A stretch of 7,304 bases of DNA from Candidatus Bathyarchaeota archaeon (GCA_003601695.1 PIYH01000067.1:1-7304); one strand, 5' to 3'; counted from the stretch's first letter, positions 1 to 5,768 are shown. Made by a program: numbers and translations. Notes: generated by a model not told the origin, from the sequence alone.

Positions 1-72
1 TTGATGGAGCCGGGGTGTAAGCTGGAAGGCTTCGGCCGACCAGCTCAGCCCGCGGCCCCCAATCGCCCGAGG
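1..72 (+). rRNA. 23S rRNA, 3' end (partial)
   Basis: This is the last stretch of a large-subunit rRNA whose body lies left of the window. The order of conserved pieces matches the end of domain VI in 23S rRNAs: a GGGGTGTAAGC segment, a variable hairpin, then a CAGC-TCAGCCC return strand and a pyrimidine-rich tail. The fold is visible. GCCG (9-12) plus GGG (13-15) pair with CCC (49-51) plus CGGC (53-56) around one bulged G. Inside, GCTGG (21-25) pairs with CCAGC (40-44), and GGC (28-30) pairs with GCC (35-37) across a UUCG tetraloop. The exact mature end is not determined; I place it near 72. No 5S rRNA motif follows in the next ~600 bases. The call rests on remembered family pattern and on the pairing, without an alignment. 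Confidence 0.85.
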
Positions 73-80
73 TGTCGGGC
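65..80 (+). other. Perfect 6-bp hairpin at the 23S 3' end
   Basis: GCCCGA (65-70) pairs exactly with TCGGGC (75-80) across a GGTG loop. It sits at the expected mature 3' end of 23S rRNA or just past it and is followed by TGAAAAAGAG, so it is not a bacterial-type stem plus U-run terminator. It may be a 3'-end processing or stabilising element. The other half of the archaeal 23S processing stem would lie outside the window. Confidence 0.45.
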
Positions 81-170
81 TGAAAAAGAGTTGATGTCTG
101 GACGAAATTGAGCCTATGCATGGTGGCTTTCATGTATACGTATACTCGTTTTAGAAGGCTTTCATTTCTC

Positions 171-193
171 ATTAGGATTTTTATAGATTTTTT
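171..193 (+). terminator. Oligo-T tracts, possible rRNA terminator
   Basis: ATTAGGATTTTTATAG (171-186) is followed closely by a run of six T (188-193). Archaeal RNA polymerase stops at T tracts without needing a hairpin, so this is a plausible end for the rRNA transcript about 100 bases past the mature 23S end. The role is inferred from position and composition. Confidence 0.35.
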
Positions 194-360
194 CGTGGAA
201 AAAATTGGATGCTACGGACTTTTTGGTTCAATCCCGTTTTTGGTCTCATGATGTGGACCTATCTGGTTTCATGCTGGATGCCGAAGGAATTATGAGGGAG
301 GGTGAACTGATGATGGGAGAAAGAAGCTTTGTCTGCTGGGTTATGATTTTACTTTGCCAT

Positions 361-376
361 ATTAGGATTTTTTATG
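361..376 (+). repeat. Second copy of ATTAGGATTTTT
   Basis: The 12 bases ATTAGGATTTTT at 171-182 recur exactly at 361-372, and both copies run on into T-A-T with one extra T in the second. The copies are 190 bases apart. The second ends in a six-T run, so it could act as a back-up terminator. It could also be chance in AT-rich sequence. Confidence 0.35.
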
Positions 377-416
377 TTATGATATGCTTTTCCTAGCGCG
401 GCGGCTTAACCATGAA

Positions 417-700
417 TTATTTTGGCTTCAGATTATTTCTTAAAGATTCTATTAGAAGCCCATCTGCCCTGATTCTCGTCTCTTCAACATCCACATGCGG
501 TGCAGTCCTGTAAGCTGTTAAGATGTCGGTCTTCTCCAGAAGTCTTGGGGAGATGTTGCCATGCAGATCTAAACTAGCCGAGATTATTGGTTCCTCGCTG
601 ACTGTCTCCCCCTAATGATATTAAAATCCTCTAATCCAGTATGTATCGGGTTAAATATATTTGATTCATGGCTTATCCCGCCTAGGGCTATGCGTAACAT
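417..700 (-). pseudogene. Decayed M81/MlrC-family metallopeptidase gene
   Basis: Two separate blocks of the MlrC (DUF1485, peptidase family M81) fold are readable on the minus strand. Block 1 starts at an ATG at 700 and encodes MLRIALGGISHESNIFNP, then TGLEDFNIIRG, which is the family's N-terminus with its HESN metal-site motif. The frame then breaks in a five-G run (608-612). One extra G would give RGE and continue into block 2. Block 2 reads SEEPIISASLDLHGNIS, then TAYRTAPHVDVEETR, matching the family's LDLHANVS and YRTYPHVD motifs, and ends at TAA (419-417). Family members are usually near 490 residues. Here roughly 80 to 90 residues are missing between the blocks and the C-terminal half is gone, so this is a relic with an internal deletion, a frameshift and a truncation. 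It begins 31 bases after the amidohydrolase stop and was probably co-transcribed with it. MlrC itself opens the microcystin ring or its linear product; the substrate of this ancestor is unknown. Confidence 0.85.
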
Positions 701-731
701 AGACGCTGCAAAATACTATTGTTTCTGATGC

Positions 732-1604
732 TTAAAGTTTAAGTAGCTTCGCCACAGTTTCTCCCAGAACTTCACGTTCATCTTCGAGCTTTAGCCCTAG
801 TCTTTTTATCTTATTTATTTCTTGAAGTACGAATCTGGCGCCTTCCTCGGTGGGGCCATCCGTTCCAAAGATGATGCGGCTTGACCCTATGAGGTCTACT
901 GCTTCTTTTATCTTCTTTGGAATTATAACGCCGCTTGTATCTAAGTAGACGTTATCATGCTTCTTTGCTATCTTAATGAACTTATCTATGAGGCTTTCAT
1001 CTTTACATAGGTATCTTCCAAAATGCGCAACTATCATCTTCGTATCTGGAAATGAATCAGCTAAGTTCTCCATAAGCCTGTATCTTCCAGCGCAGTCGAT
1101 GAGGCATGGAACTCTATATTTTCCCGCAAGTTTCAGAACAGGTTCGCTGACGTATCTCTCTAGTGTGCATTCTCCAATGTGAAGCTTTATTCCTTTGAAG
1201 CCGAGATACTTAATGGCCTCCTCGATCTCAGTTATCACGGGCTTCTCGTAGCTCGGAAGGGCGTAGACGAAGGGAATTAAGCGGTTCTTAAATTTCTCTG
1301 CTGCTCTACTTGCCATCTCAATTGATCTACGGGTTGTGGTGCACATTGCGAAGACGACTGACTTATCAACTCCGGCTTCATCCATTATTCTAATTATAGA
1401 CTCTGCGCTGTATTCGGTCTTCTTAATATCTCCATGCTTCAAATGAACATGAGCGTCTATTATCATCGGCGGCTCACGTTTCCTTAAGGAGAAGTCTCCC
1501 CGAGAAGTCTCAAGCTCATCTAAACGCTTTGAAGGTTTCCTAGCGGTGAATCTTCGGTAGTGAAGGAAGATTCTGCCAACATGCGTATGGAAATCAAGAT
1601 TCAT
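732..1604 (-). CDS. Amidohydrolase-family (PF04909-like) metal-dependent hydrolase
   Basis: Predicted cytosolic TIM-barrel hydrolase of the amidohydrolase superfamily, substrate unknown. In the 290-residue reading the core starts at M47 with IIDAHVHLK, giving the HxH metal pair H52/H54. GIKLHIG (K140, H142), VAHFGR (H194) and FGTDGP (D249) follow in family order. The strand that normally reads LIHxG reads LIDCAG, so a metal-ligand His is replaced by D170 (codon GAC, 1097-1095). The start is uncertain. ATG at 1604 keeps a 46-residue leader that looks like the N-terminus of a second amidohydrolase; ATG at 1466 gives a normal 244-residue protein. Neither has a well-spaced ribosome site: GGAGG at 1631-1627 lies 22 bases from the first ATG. 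The gene sits 95 bases after gins51 on the same strand, with its own TATA-like element. The family is confident; specificity and activity are not. Confidence 0.85.
   Translation of the reverse strand: MNLDFHTHVGRIFLHYRRFTARKPSKRLDELETSRGDFSLRKREPPMIIDAHVHLKHGDIKKTEYSAESIIRIMDEAGVDKSVVFAMCTTTRRSIEMASRAAEKFKNRLIPFVYALPSYEKPVITEIEEAIKYLGFKGIKLHIGECTLERYVSEPVLKLAGKYRVPCLIDCAGRYRLMENLADSFPDTKMIVAHFGRYLCKDESLIDKFIKIAKKHDNVYLDTSGVIIPKKIKEAVDLIGSSRIIFGTDGPTEEGARFVLQEINKIKRLGLKLEDEREVLGETVAKLLKL
1467..1604 (-). pseudogene. In-frame N-terminal relic of another amidohydrolase
   Basis: The 46 codons ahead of the core amidohydrolase read MNLDFHTHVGRIF, then RRFTARKPSKRLDELE. DFHTHVGR is a second HxH metal-site motif of the kind that opens amidohydrolases, and an RLDEL helix at about residues 27-31 sits where RxMDEAG falls in the intact protein. 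After that the similarity stops (TSRGDFSLRKREPP) and the true start motif MIIDAHVH follows. The simplest reading is that a tandem paralogue was deleted down to its first ~32 codons and left fused in frame. It may still be translated as a leader. I know of no amidohydrolase with two stacked HxH starts. Confidence 0.6.
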
Positions 1605-1613
1605 GAATCTTGA
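1594..1613 (-). promoter_or_regulatory. Perfect 20-base palindrome over the upstream ATG
   Basis: TCAAGATTCATGAATCTTGA equals its own reverse complement and is centred on the ATG at 1604-1602. As DNA it could bind a dimeric regulator. As RNA it folds into an 8-bp stem with a CAUG loop that holds the start codon. A TATA-like element lies about 50 bases upstream. A perfect 20-base palindrome is expected by chance less than once per hundred windows of this size. Its function is inferred. Confidence 0.5.
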
Positions 1614-1626
1614 AGTCAGCTTTATT

Positions 1627-1670
1627 CCTCCTAGAATCTTAACATTTTCTCTTAATCATGCTTTATATTT
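1627..1670 (-). promoter_or_regulatory. Candidate promoter and GGAGG before the amidohydrolase
   Basis: On the minus strand an A-rich stretch leads into AAATATAAAG (1670-1661), a fair archaeal TATA box. A start site about 25 bases on would fall near 1638, just before GGAGG (1631-1627). That GGAGG is too far from ATG 1604 (22 bases) and may have served a lost start such as the in-frame CTG at 1619. No T-run terminator separates this from gins51, so read-through from the replisome operon is also possible. Confidence 0.4.
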
Positions 1671-1699
1671 TTCTTTAATTCTTCTTTTGATTGTCTTTT

Positions 1700-2248
1700 C
1701 TATGTGGAGACTTCTACTTCCATGGCTGCTCCCTGCTTTATGAGGATTCTCGCGTTCTCTTCGGGGAGAGATGCTATATCTTCTGGTTTGAAGGGCCCAT
1801 AGGTCTTCATATCTGCTCCTATGATCTCCGGTATCTCACGTAGAATTCTAACAATTACAAATTTATTCTTCATCTTATTCTTGGTCTTTTCTATCTTTCC
1901 CTGAAGTATTTTTTCAATAAATTTTTTGAAGGATTCGAAGTGTAGGGAGGATTCTCTCAGCCATTCCTTCTCTTCATCTGTTAGGTTTGAGGATGAAGGT
2001 GTTTCTTCCCGTATTGTTTGAACAATTTTTTCGTATCGGGTCTTAATGAGCTCCACTGCCATCTTCTTGACGTTTTCTTCCTCCATCTTCATGAGGACGC
2101 TCTTAATGGTTTTCTTGTCCAGCATTCTCTGTTCCTCACGTATCTTCTCAATGTAGGCGGCGAGTCTCCTGTAGAAGTCTTCTGGGAGAGGCTGAATCTC
2201 CCTATTCTTCTTCTCTCTCATCCATGCTTCAAACAATTCATCATACAT
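1700..2248 (-). CDS. gins51: GINS complex subunit, Gins51 type
   Basis: Subunit of the archaeal GINS complex, which binds MCM and Cdc45/GAN to form the replicative CMG helicase. The protein has 182 residues. The helical A domain comes first (about 1-125; charged, with MYDELFEAW at the start and LTDEEKEWLRE near 90). The small beta-rich B domain is C-terminal (about 128-180, containing IIGADMKTYGPF, then EDIASLPEENARILI). A-then-B order marks the Gins51 (Sld5/Psf1-like) class rather than Gins23. The ATG at 2248 lies two bases after the primase small subunit stop, so translation is probably coupled; only a weak AAGG precedes it. Adjacency to priS is typical of archaeal gins51. No second GINS gene is in the window. 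Confidence 0.9.
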   Translation of the reverse strand: MYDELFEAWMREKKNREIQPLPEDFYRRLAAYIEKIREEQRMLDKKTIKSVLMKMEEENVKKMAVELIKTRYEKIVQTIREETPSSSNLTDEEKEWLRESSLHFESFKKFIEKILQGKIEKTKNKMKNKFVIVRILREIPEIIGADMKTYGPFKPEDIASLPEENARILIKQGAAMEVEVST

Positions 2249-2250
2249 GT

Positions 2251-3483
2251 CTAATCTACAACCTTAGCTGCATCTTTACATAATAGAAAGATAGCTGCTG
2301 CCAATGGCAGCTCCACCTTAATGTTTTTGTATGGGCCAAATGTTTCTTCTCCTATTCTGAATTCTGGAGCTTCCTCCACATATATTGTAGCTTCTCCCCT
2401 TTTGAAGGCTATGGCTGAGGATAGGGGATCGAATTCTTCAATCTTCTCAGCTGGAATGGGGGTCTTAAGCCATCCGGTCTTTCCATGGAGGGTGTATGGG
2501 AGGCGGATGAGTCTATGGATGTCTGTGGTCACCACTGTGTCGATTATTGCTGATTGGGACTCGATTGCCTTTCCTATTATCTTCTTCCATGTCTCGACTC
2601 CTGCGCCTCTTATGAGGCTCCATGGGCCTTCCTTCTCCCAGCTCCTTAGGATCTCTTCCCTTCTAGAAATGATCTCGTCTATTAGCTTCTTTTTTAAACT
2701 TAGATCTTCAAGATCCTCCTTTCTTATGGAGAGTAGAAACTCATGTGTCCCCCTTGCTATTCTACCTCGCCAGCCCGGCTCATCCATATGTGGTCCCGAG
2801 GTTACGTGTCTTCCACGCGGCGTTCCTTGTAGGCCGTGATATATGGGGTTCAGCCCTGTACCTGTTATGTAGTCGACTATCTCTTTTCGAGCTGAGGAGT
2901 CTAGCTCGCGTATCTTTTCGCTTTCTACTTGTATATGGTAGCCTCTGTGGCCGCTGAATGAGACTTGGATTTCATGGTGGGAGAATCCGAAGTCGTCGAT
3001 TAGAAAATCTAGTAGTTTTATAGCCTCGTATTTAGCTGATTCGAGGCAGATCTCGCATGGCCATTTTCTCTCCTCGAATCCCCTTCCGCTGCAGATTGGG
3101 CATTCAGCTGGGGCTATCCCCCTGCCTTGGAAGCCGCATTTTTTACATTTCCAGGTGTCGTGGATCTTTCTGCATTTTGTTGGTATGTGATCGGCGTCGA
3201 TGTCGAAGTATAGGTCTGCTCCCAGCCATCCCTTCTTCTCCATGCTTTCCTCAGGCGTCTCATAGTATGCTGCTGAGTAGTATGCGTGTGATGGAATTAT
3301 CTGTTTCACGTAGTTTCTGAGATCCTTCACGTTGAGGAATCCTTTATGTCTTATGACTATGTCTTTCTTGAATGTGAAGAAGCCGAATTCCCTCTGGGAG
3401 ATCTTTGATGGAGGCTTGATTATTGAGGCGTTTTCCTTATAGAACTCGGCGAATCTATCATGGATGAACAGGGTATTATTCAT
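2251..3483 (-). CDS. priS: DNA primase small (catalytic) subunit PriS
   Basis: Catalytic subunit of the archaeo-eukaryotic primase, which with PriL makes the RNA/DNA primers for replication. At 410 residues it is longer than the 330-350 typical of characterised archaeal PriS. LYFDIDADH holds the metal-binding acids D94 and D96. SGHRGYH (177-183) is the nucleotide-binding SxH motif. IIDTVVTTDIHRLIRLP (313-329), followed by TLHGKTG, holds the likely third acid D315. Between D96 and the SxH motif lies a cysteine-rich zinc region: C104, H108, C113, C116, C128, C131, C143, C146. I read this as the usual zinc site (C104, H108, C143, C146) with a CxxC-x11-CxxC ribbon inserted in it, which accounts for part of the extra length. 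The gene starts 19 bases after priL and ends two bases before gins51. No clear ribosome site is seen before its ATG. Confidence 0.96.
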   Translation of the reverse strand: MNNTLFIHDRFAEFYKENASIIKPPSKISQREFGFFTFKKDIVIRHKGFLNVKDLRNYVKQIIPSHAYYSAAYYETPEESMEKKGWLGADLYFDIDADHIPTKCRKIHDTWKCKKCGFQGRGIAPAECPICSGRGFEERKWPCEICLESAKYEAIKLLDFLIDDFGFSHHEIQVSFSGHRGYHIQVESEKIRELDSSARKEIVDYITGTGLNPIYHGLQGTPRGRHVTSGPHMDEPGWRGRIARGTHEFLLSIRKEDLEDLSLKKKLIDEIISRREEILRSWEKEGPWSLIRGAGVETWKKIIGKAIESQSAIIDTVVTTDIHRLIRLPYTLHGKTGWLKTPIPAEKIEEFDPLSSAIAFKRGEATIYVEEAPEFRIGEETFGPYKNIKVELPLAAAIFLLCKDAAKVVD

Positions 3484-3502
3484 GTTCAGAAATATTGTCT
3501 TT

Positions 3503-4540
3503 TTATTCTTTCTTAAAGGTTCTCATTCTTCTACGGTAGCTGGCTAGTGGATGCTTCACGTTTCCGCATGCTTCGAAGTCTGGGCATAGTCCATGAGTCT
3601 TAAGGGTTTCGCATGATGGGGGGATATACTTTGTTCCGGATCCTCTACTGCCTGCTATATGCTCAATTTGGTAGCGTGTTAATCTCTCATTGAAGTCTGA
3701 TGATGATCGGAAGATGTCTACTATGTCTTGTATCTTCATTCCTATGTTTAGGAGGAATGATGTAAGCGTGAAGCGGCCTAGATGGGAGATGTGTTGGCCT
3801 GACTTGGCAGCTGAGAGGAGTTGTCTTATGCATGGTGGGAAGGCTTCATAAATCATTTCTTTCGGGGCTTCTTCGAGTATTCTCTTCTCCTTGTATCCTG
3901 CGTATTTTCTCTTCAGGTTTTCTATTTGGTTCAGTAGTCTATCTGGAAGTTTTAGCCGTATTTCCATGTTGAGTTTATCTTCTATTCTTTTCCTTACTTC
4001 CTCTTGGAGCAGTCTAGCTGCTTCCCTCTTTGTTAGGTAGACATCGCCTTTTATTAATGGCTTGTTCACTAGCTTGAATCTTTCTTCGTGGAAGGGCTTG
4101 GTGTTTCTGAGGTAGTCTATGAAGGAGAGGGCGAAGTCGAATCTCCTATTTCCAATAATGTCTTTTACTTGTCTGATTCTCCAGTTGAATGCTTTAGCTA
4201 CTTCGAGGATTTTTTCTCTTTCCTCCTCTATTAGGAGGTTGTAGGCTCTTATGGCTTCTCCGAGGGCGTATCTTCTCTTTATATAGTTGCTTCCGGAGGA
4301 AGCTGCCATTATTATTGCTACTGGGAAAGATGGAATCTCGATGTCTTCTTGGCGTTTGCGGTAGGATACTCTTGGGGGATTATTCTCTAGTGCCTCTCTT
4401 ATACGGTTAGCTGCTCTCTTTATGATTGATTCTAGCTCTGGATTATCTAGGCTTTGAATCTCTAGATTTACTCTTCTAACTTCCTCGGCTGCATCTGCGA
4501 GGAAGGGATACTTCGCTATATCCTCTCTTGTAAGGGTCAA
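3503..4540 (-). CDS. priL: DNA primase large subunit PriL
   Basis: Regulatory large subunit of primase; it carries a [4Fe-4S] cluster and helps PriS start and hand off primers. The protein has 345 residues. The N-terminal half is helical (FPVAIIMAASSGSNYIKRRY at about 72-91 is characteristic). The C-terminal domain holds the four cluster cysteines in family order: C237 (FPPCIRQLL), C310 (PPSCETLKTHG), C319 and C325 (LCPDFEACGN). The conserved GQHISHLGRFTLTSFLLNIG block lies at 248-267. The start is TTG at 4540: no in-frame ATG is near, the conserved N-terminus begins here, and AGGA lies 7 bases upstream. It follows the PCNA stop by 11 bases and precedes priS by 19, so the three are almost certainly one transcript. 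Confidence 0.95.
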   Translation of the reverse strand: MTLTREDIAKYPFLADAAEEVRRVNLEIQSLDNPELESIIKRAANRIREALENNPPRVSYRKRQEDIEIPSFPVAIIMAASSGSNYIKRRYALGEAIRAYNLLIEEEREKILEVAKAFNWRIRQVKDIIGNRRFDFALSFIDYLRNTKPFHEERFKLVNKPLIKGDVYLTKREAARLLQEEVRKRIEDKLNMEIRLKLPDRLLNQIENLKRKYAGYKEKRILEEAPKEMIYEAFPPCIRQLLSAAKSGQHISHLGRFTLTSFLLNIGMKIQDIVDIFRSSSDFNERLTRYQIEHIAGSRGSGTKYIPPSCETLKTHGLCPDFEACGNVKHPLASYRRRMRTFKKE

Positions 4541-4547
4541 CTCATCA

Positions 4548-4551
4548 TCCT
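4548..4551 (-). promoter_or_regulatory. Ribosome site deciding the TTG start of priL
   Basis: AGGA (4551-4548), within AGGATGATGAG, lies 7 bases before the TTG. The two ATGs inside that sequence are in a frame that stops at once (ATG ATG AGT TGA), so TTG is the only sensible start. Confidence 0.55.
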
Positions 4552-5307
4552 TTATTCTACTTCTATTCTCGGGGCGAGGTAGTAGACTAGTGTTCCGTCG
4601 TAGGGTTGTTTGAAGTCGAGGCGGATCGGCATGTCTGTTGAGAATTCAAGTGCGACTACATCTGATGTTGCTGATGCTGCCTTAACTATGTCTGAGAGGT
4701 AGCTGAGTGGGTATGTTGCTTTGGATGGTTCTTTAATCTCTAGGGATAATAGGGCTTCGCTTCCCTTCTTCAGCTCTATTGTTGCTCCCATTATTTCTCC
4801 TTTTGCGCTCATCATGAATTTTTCGCCGTCTGTCTCCATTCGTACGTGGTCGCTTACTAGGGCTACGTCTTCGAGTGATTGGCGGAGTCCATCTGCTGTG
4901 AGTGTTACTTTAGCGTTGAATGTGACTTTTGGAATTGGTATCTCCTCTTCAGTTACTTCTAGGGTTGGCATTCTAAATGTTCTTGTATATTTTCCTCTGA
5001 TTCTAACTATGAGTTGACCTGTCTCTTCATCTAGGAGTATCTCTAGGATTTCGTCTCTCCCGGCTCTTTTGAGGAGCTTTAGGAGTTCACCTAGGTTTAT
5101 GCATATCTTTTCGTTCTTGTCTGAGATGTATTCGTCGAATACTGTCTTCTGCATTGTGAAGTCGACCATTGCTACTCGTGATGGATCCATTGATCTAAGC
5201 TTTATTCCTTCTGGGCTTGTGTTGAATGTTCCTTCATCGATTAGTGTTGATATGGAGACTAGTATGTCTCTTAGTAGTTTTACGTCTGATATGCTGAATT
5301 TAAACAA
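4552..5307 (-). CDS. pcn: PCNA sliding clamp
   Basis: Replication sliding clamp: a ring that holds DNA polymerase, ligase, FEN1 and others on DNA. The protein has 251 residues, the usual length. The N-terminus FKFSISDVKLLRDIL, the block GIKLRSMDPSRVAMVDF (about 35-51), the domain-2 start DGLRQSLEDVALVSDHV and the C-terminal tail LVYYLAPRIEVE are all PCNA hallmarks. The start is TTG at 5307, supported by GGTGA five bases upstream and by the family's usual N-terminus; an ATG start would cut into the first strand. Only one PCNA gene is visible, so the window does not say whether the ring is a homotrimer, as in most archaea, or a heterotrimer as in Sulfolobus. It heads the cluster with priL, priS and gins51, and a 122-base gap to transcription factor S leaves room for its own promoter. 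Confidence 0.97.
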   Translation of the reverse strand: MFKFSISDVKLLRDILVSISTLIDEGTFNTSPEGIKLRSMDPSRVAMVDFTMQKTVFDEYISDKNEKICINLGELLKLLKRAGRDEILEILLDEETGQLIVRIRGKYTRTFRMPTLEVTEEEIPIPKVTFNAKVTLTADGLRQSLEDVALVSDHVRMETDGEKFMMSAKGEIMGATIELKKGSEALLSLEIKEPSKATYPLSYLSDIVKAASATSDVVALEFSTDMPIRLDFKQPYDGTLVYYLAPRIEVE

Positions 5308-5312
5308 TTATT

Positions 5313-5317
5313 TCACC
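5313..5317 (-). promoter_or_regulatory. GGTGA ribosome site for PCNA
   Basis: GGTGA matches the archaeal anti-Shine-Dalgarno sequence and sits five bases before the TTG at 5307. It settles the start of a protein that has no suitable ATG. Confidence 0.65.
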
Positions 5318-5340
5318 GTCGGTTAATTGATTTCTGTTCA

Positions 5341-5370
5341 GATACGAATTGTGTATCAGATGCTTTTAAC
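5341..5370 (-). promoter_or_regulatory. Candidate PCNA operon promoter with dyad
   Basis: On the minus strand GTTAAAAG (5370-5363) is a possible TATA element, putting a start site near 5338 and a leader of about 30 bases. Just downstream, GATAC (5357-5353 on the minus strand) and GTATC (5345-5341) form an inverted repeat with a 7-base spacer. A dyad between TATA and the start site is where archaeal repressors often bind. Both elements are weak, and an alternative TATA-like TTTTATGA lies farther up, near 5400. Confidence 0.35.
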
Positions 5371-5429
5371 GGTTTTGTCTCGGGTTAAGAGTCTACTCAT
5401 AAAAGGATTTTGGAAGGGGAGGTTTACTC

Positions 5430-5759
5430 TTAGCTGTATTCTCTGAATGTGTATCCGCATTTTGTACATCGGAAGAATTGGGTTGATGATTCGTCTGCTC
5501 CTCTTGTCTGAACCTGCCAGACGTAGGCTTTGTTGTTTCCGCATCTTGGACATTCTATCGTTACTGTTGGTAGGGTTTGGAGGCTTAGTTCCTTCTTTCC
5601 TATTACGACTATCTGGTCTCCTGCTTCTTTCCTCATCTTTGAAAGTGGCATGGCTGACTTTACTTTCTTCTCGTAGCCGCATTTTGGGCAGACGAGGACT
5701 ATTCCTTTATTCTTCTGCTTCCTTATCATTCGGGCGCCGCATTTTGGGCAGAACTCCAT
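5430..5759 (-). CDS. tfs: Transcription factor S (TFIIS-like)
   Basis: RNA polymerase cleavage-stimulating factor related to eukaryotic TFIIS and RPB9/RPC11; it rescues backtracked polymerase by prompting transcript cleavage. The protein has 109 residues, the normal size. The N-terminal zinc ribbon uses C4, C7, C24 and C27. The C-terminal ribbon uses C70, C73, C98 and C101. Between the second pairs lies QTRGADESSTQFFRC with the catalytic acidic pair D89-E90, so cleavage activity is expected. The ATG at 5759 has GGGGAG nine bases upstream. The gene lies 122 bases ahead of PCNA on the same strand, a neighbourhood seen in other archaea, and diverges from the amidohydrolase at 5896. Confidence 0.95.
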   Translation of the reverse strand: MEFCPKCGARMIRKQKNKGIVLVCPKCGYEKKVKSAMPLSKMRKEAGDQIVVIGKKELSLQTLPTVTIECPRCGNNKAYVWQVQTRGADESSTQFFRCTKCGYTFREYS

Positions 5760-5768
5760 AGTTTTTTT

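Larger units (their letters stand above)
81..416. other. Gene-free stretch downstream of 23S rRNA
   Basis: I can support no gene in these 336 bases. The one open stretch of about 60 codons on the plus strand (205-396, TTG start) has no ribosome site and no recognisable protein. No tRNA T-loop signature, 5S rRNA or convincing C/D-box guide RNA was found. The stretch holds oligo-T tracts, a 12-base direct repeat (171-182 and 361-372), a 9-base direct repeat GGCTTTCAT (125-133 and 157-165) and a 12-base palindrome (134-145). It probably holds the rRNA trailer and terminators, plus degraded sequence beyond the MlrC relic. Confidence 0.5.

Noticed and set aside
134..145. Perfect 12-base palindrome GTATACGTATAC
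   Set aside because: About two perfect 12-base palindromes are expected by chance in a window this long, and nothing nearby gives it a role.
248..316. Possible C/D-box guide RNA (ATGATGT, CTGATGATG)
   Set aside because: The C box is off consensus and no properly spaced D box closes the element.
200..340. Possible remains of the MlrC C-terminal half on the minus strand
   Set aside because: One frame gives a weak Pro/Ser/Ile-rich resemblance to the middle of MlrC, but no diagnostic motif is present.
205..396. Small plus-strand open frame after the rRNA
   Set aside because: TTG start, no ribosome site, no family resemblance, odd composition for this genome, and it lies in the rRNA trailer.
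2321..2839. 172-codon plus-strand frame opposite priS
   Set aside because: It is the complement of a well-supported primase gene; its protein is low-complexity Ser/Leu/Arg with no motif.
5356..5682. 108-codon minus-strand frame overlapping transcription factor S
   Set aside because: Out of frame with the zinc-ribbon gene, very rich in Arg/Lys/Ser, no conserved motif; shadow of tfs.
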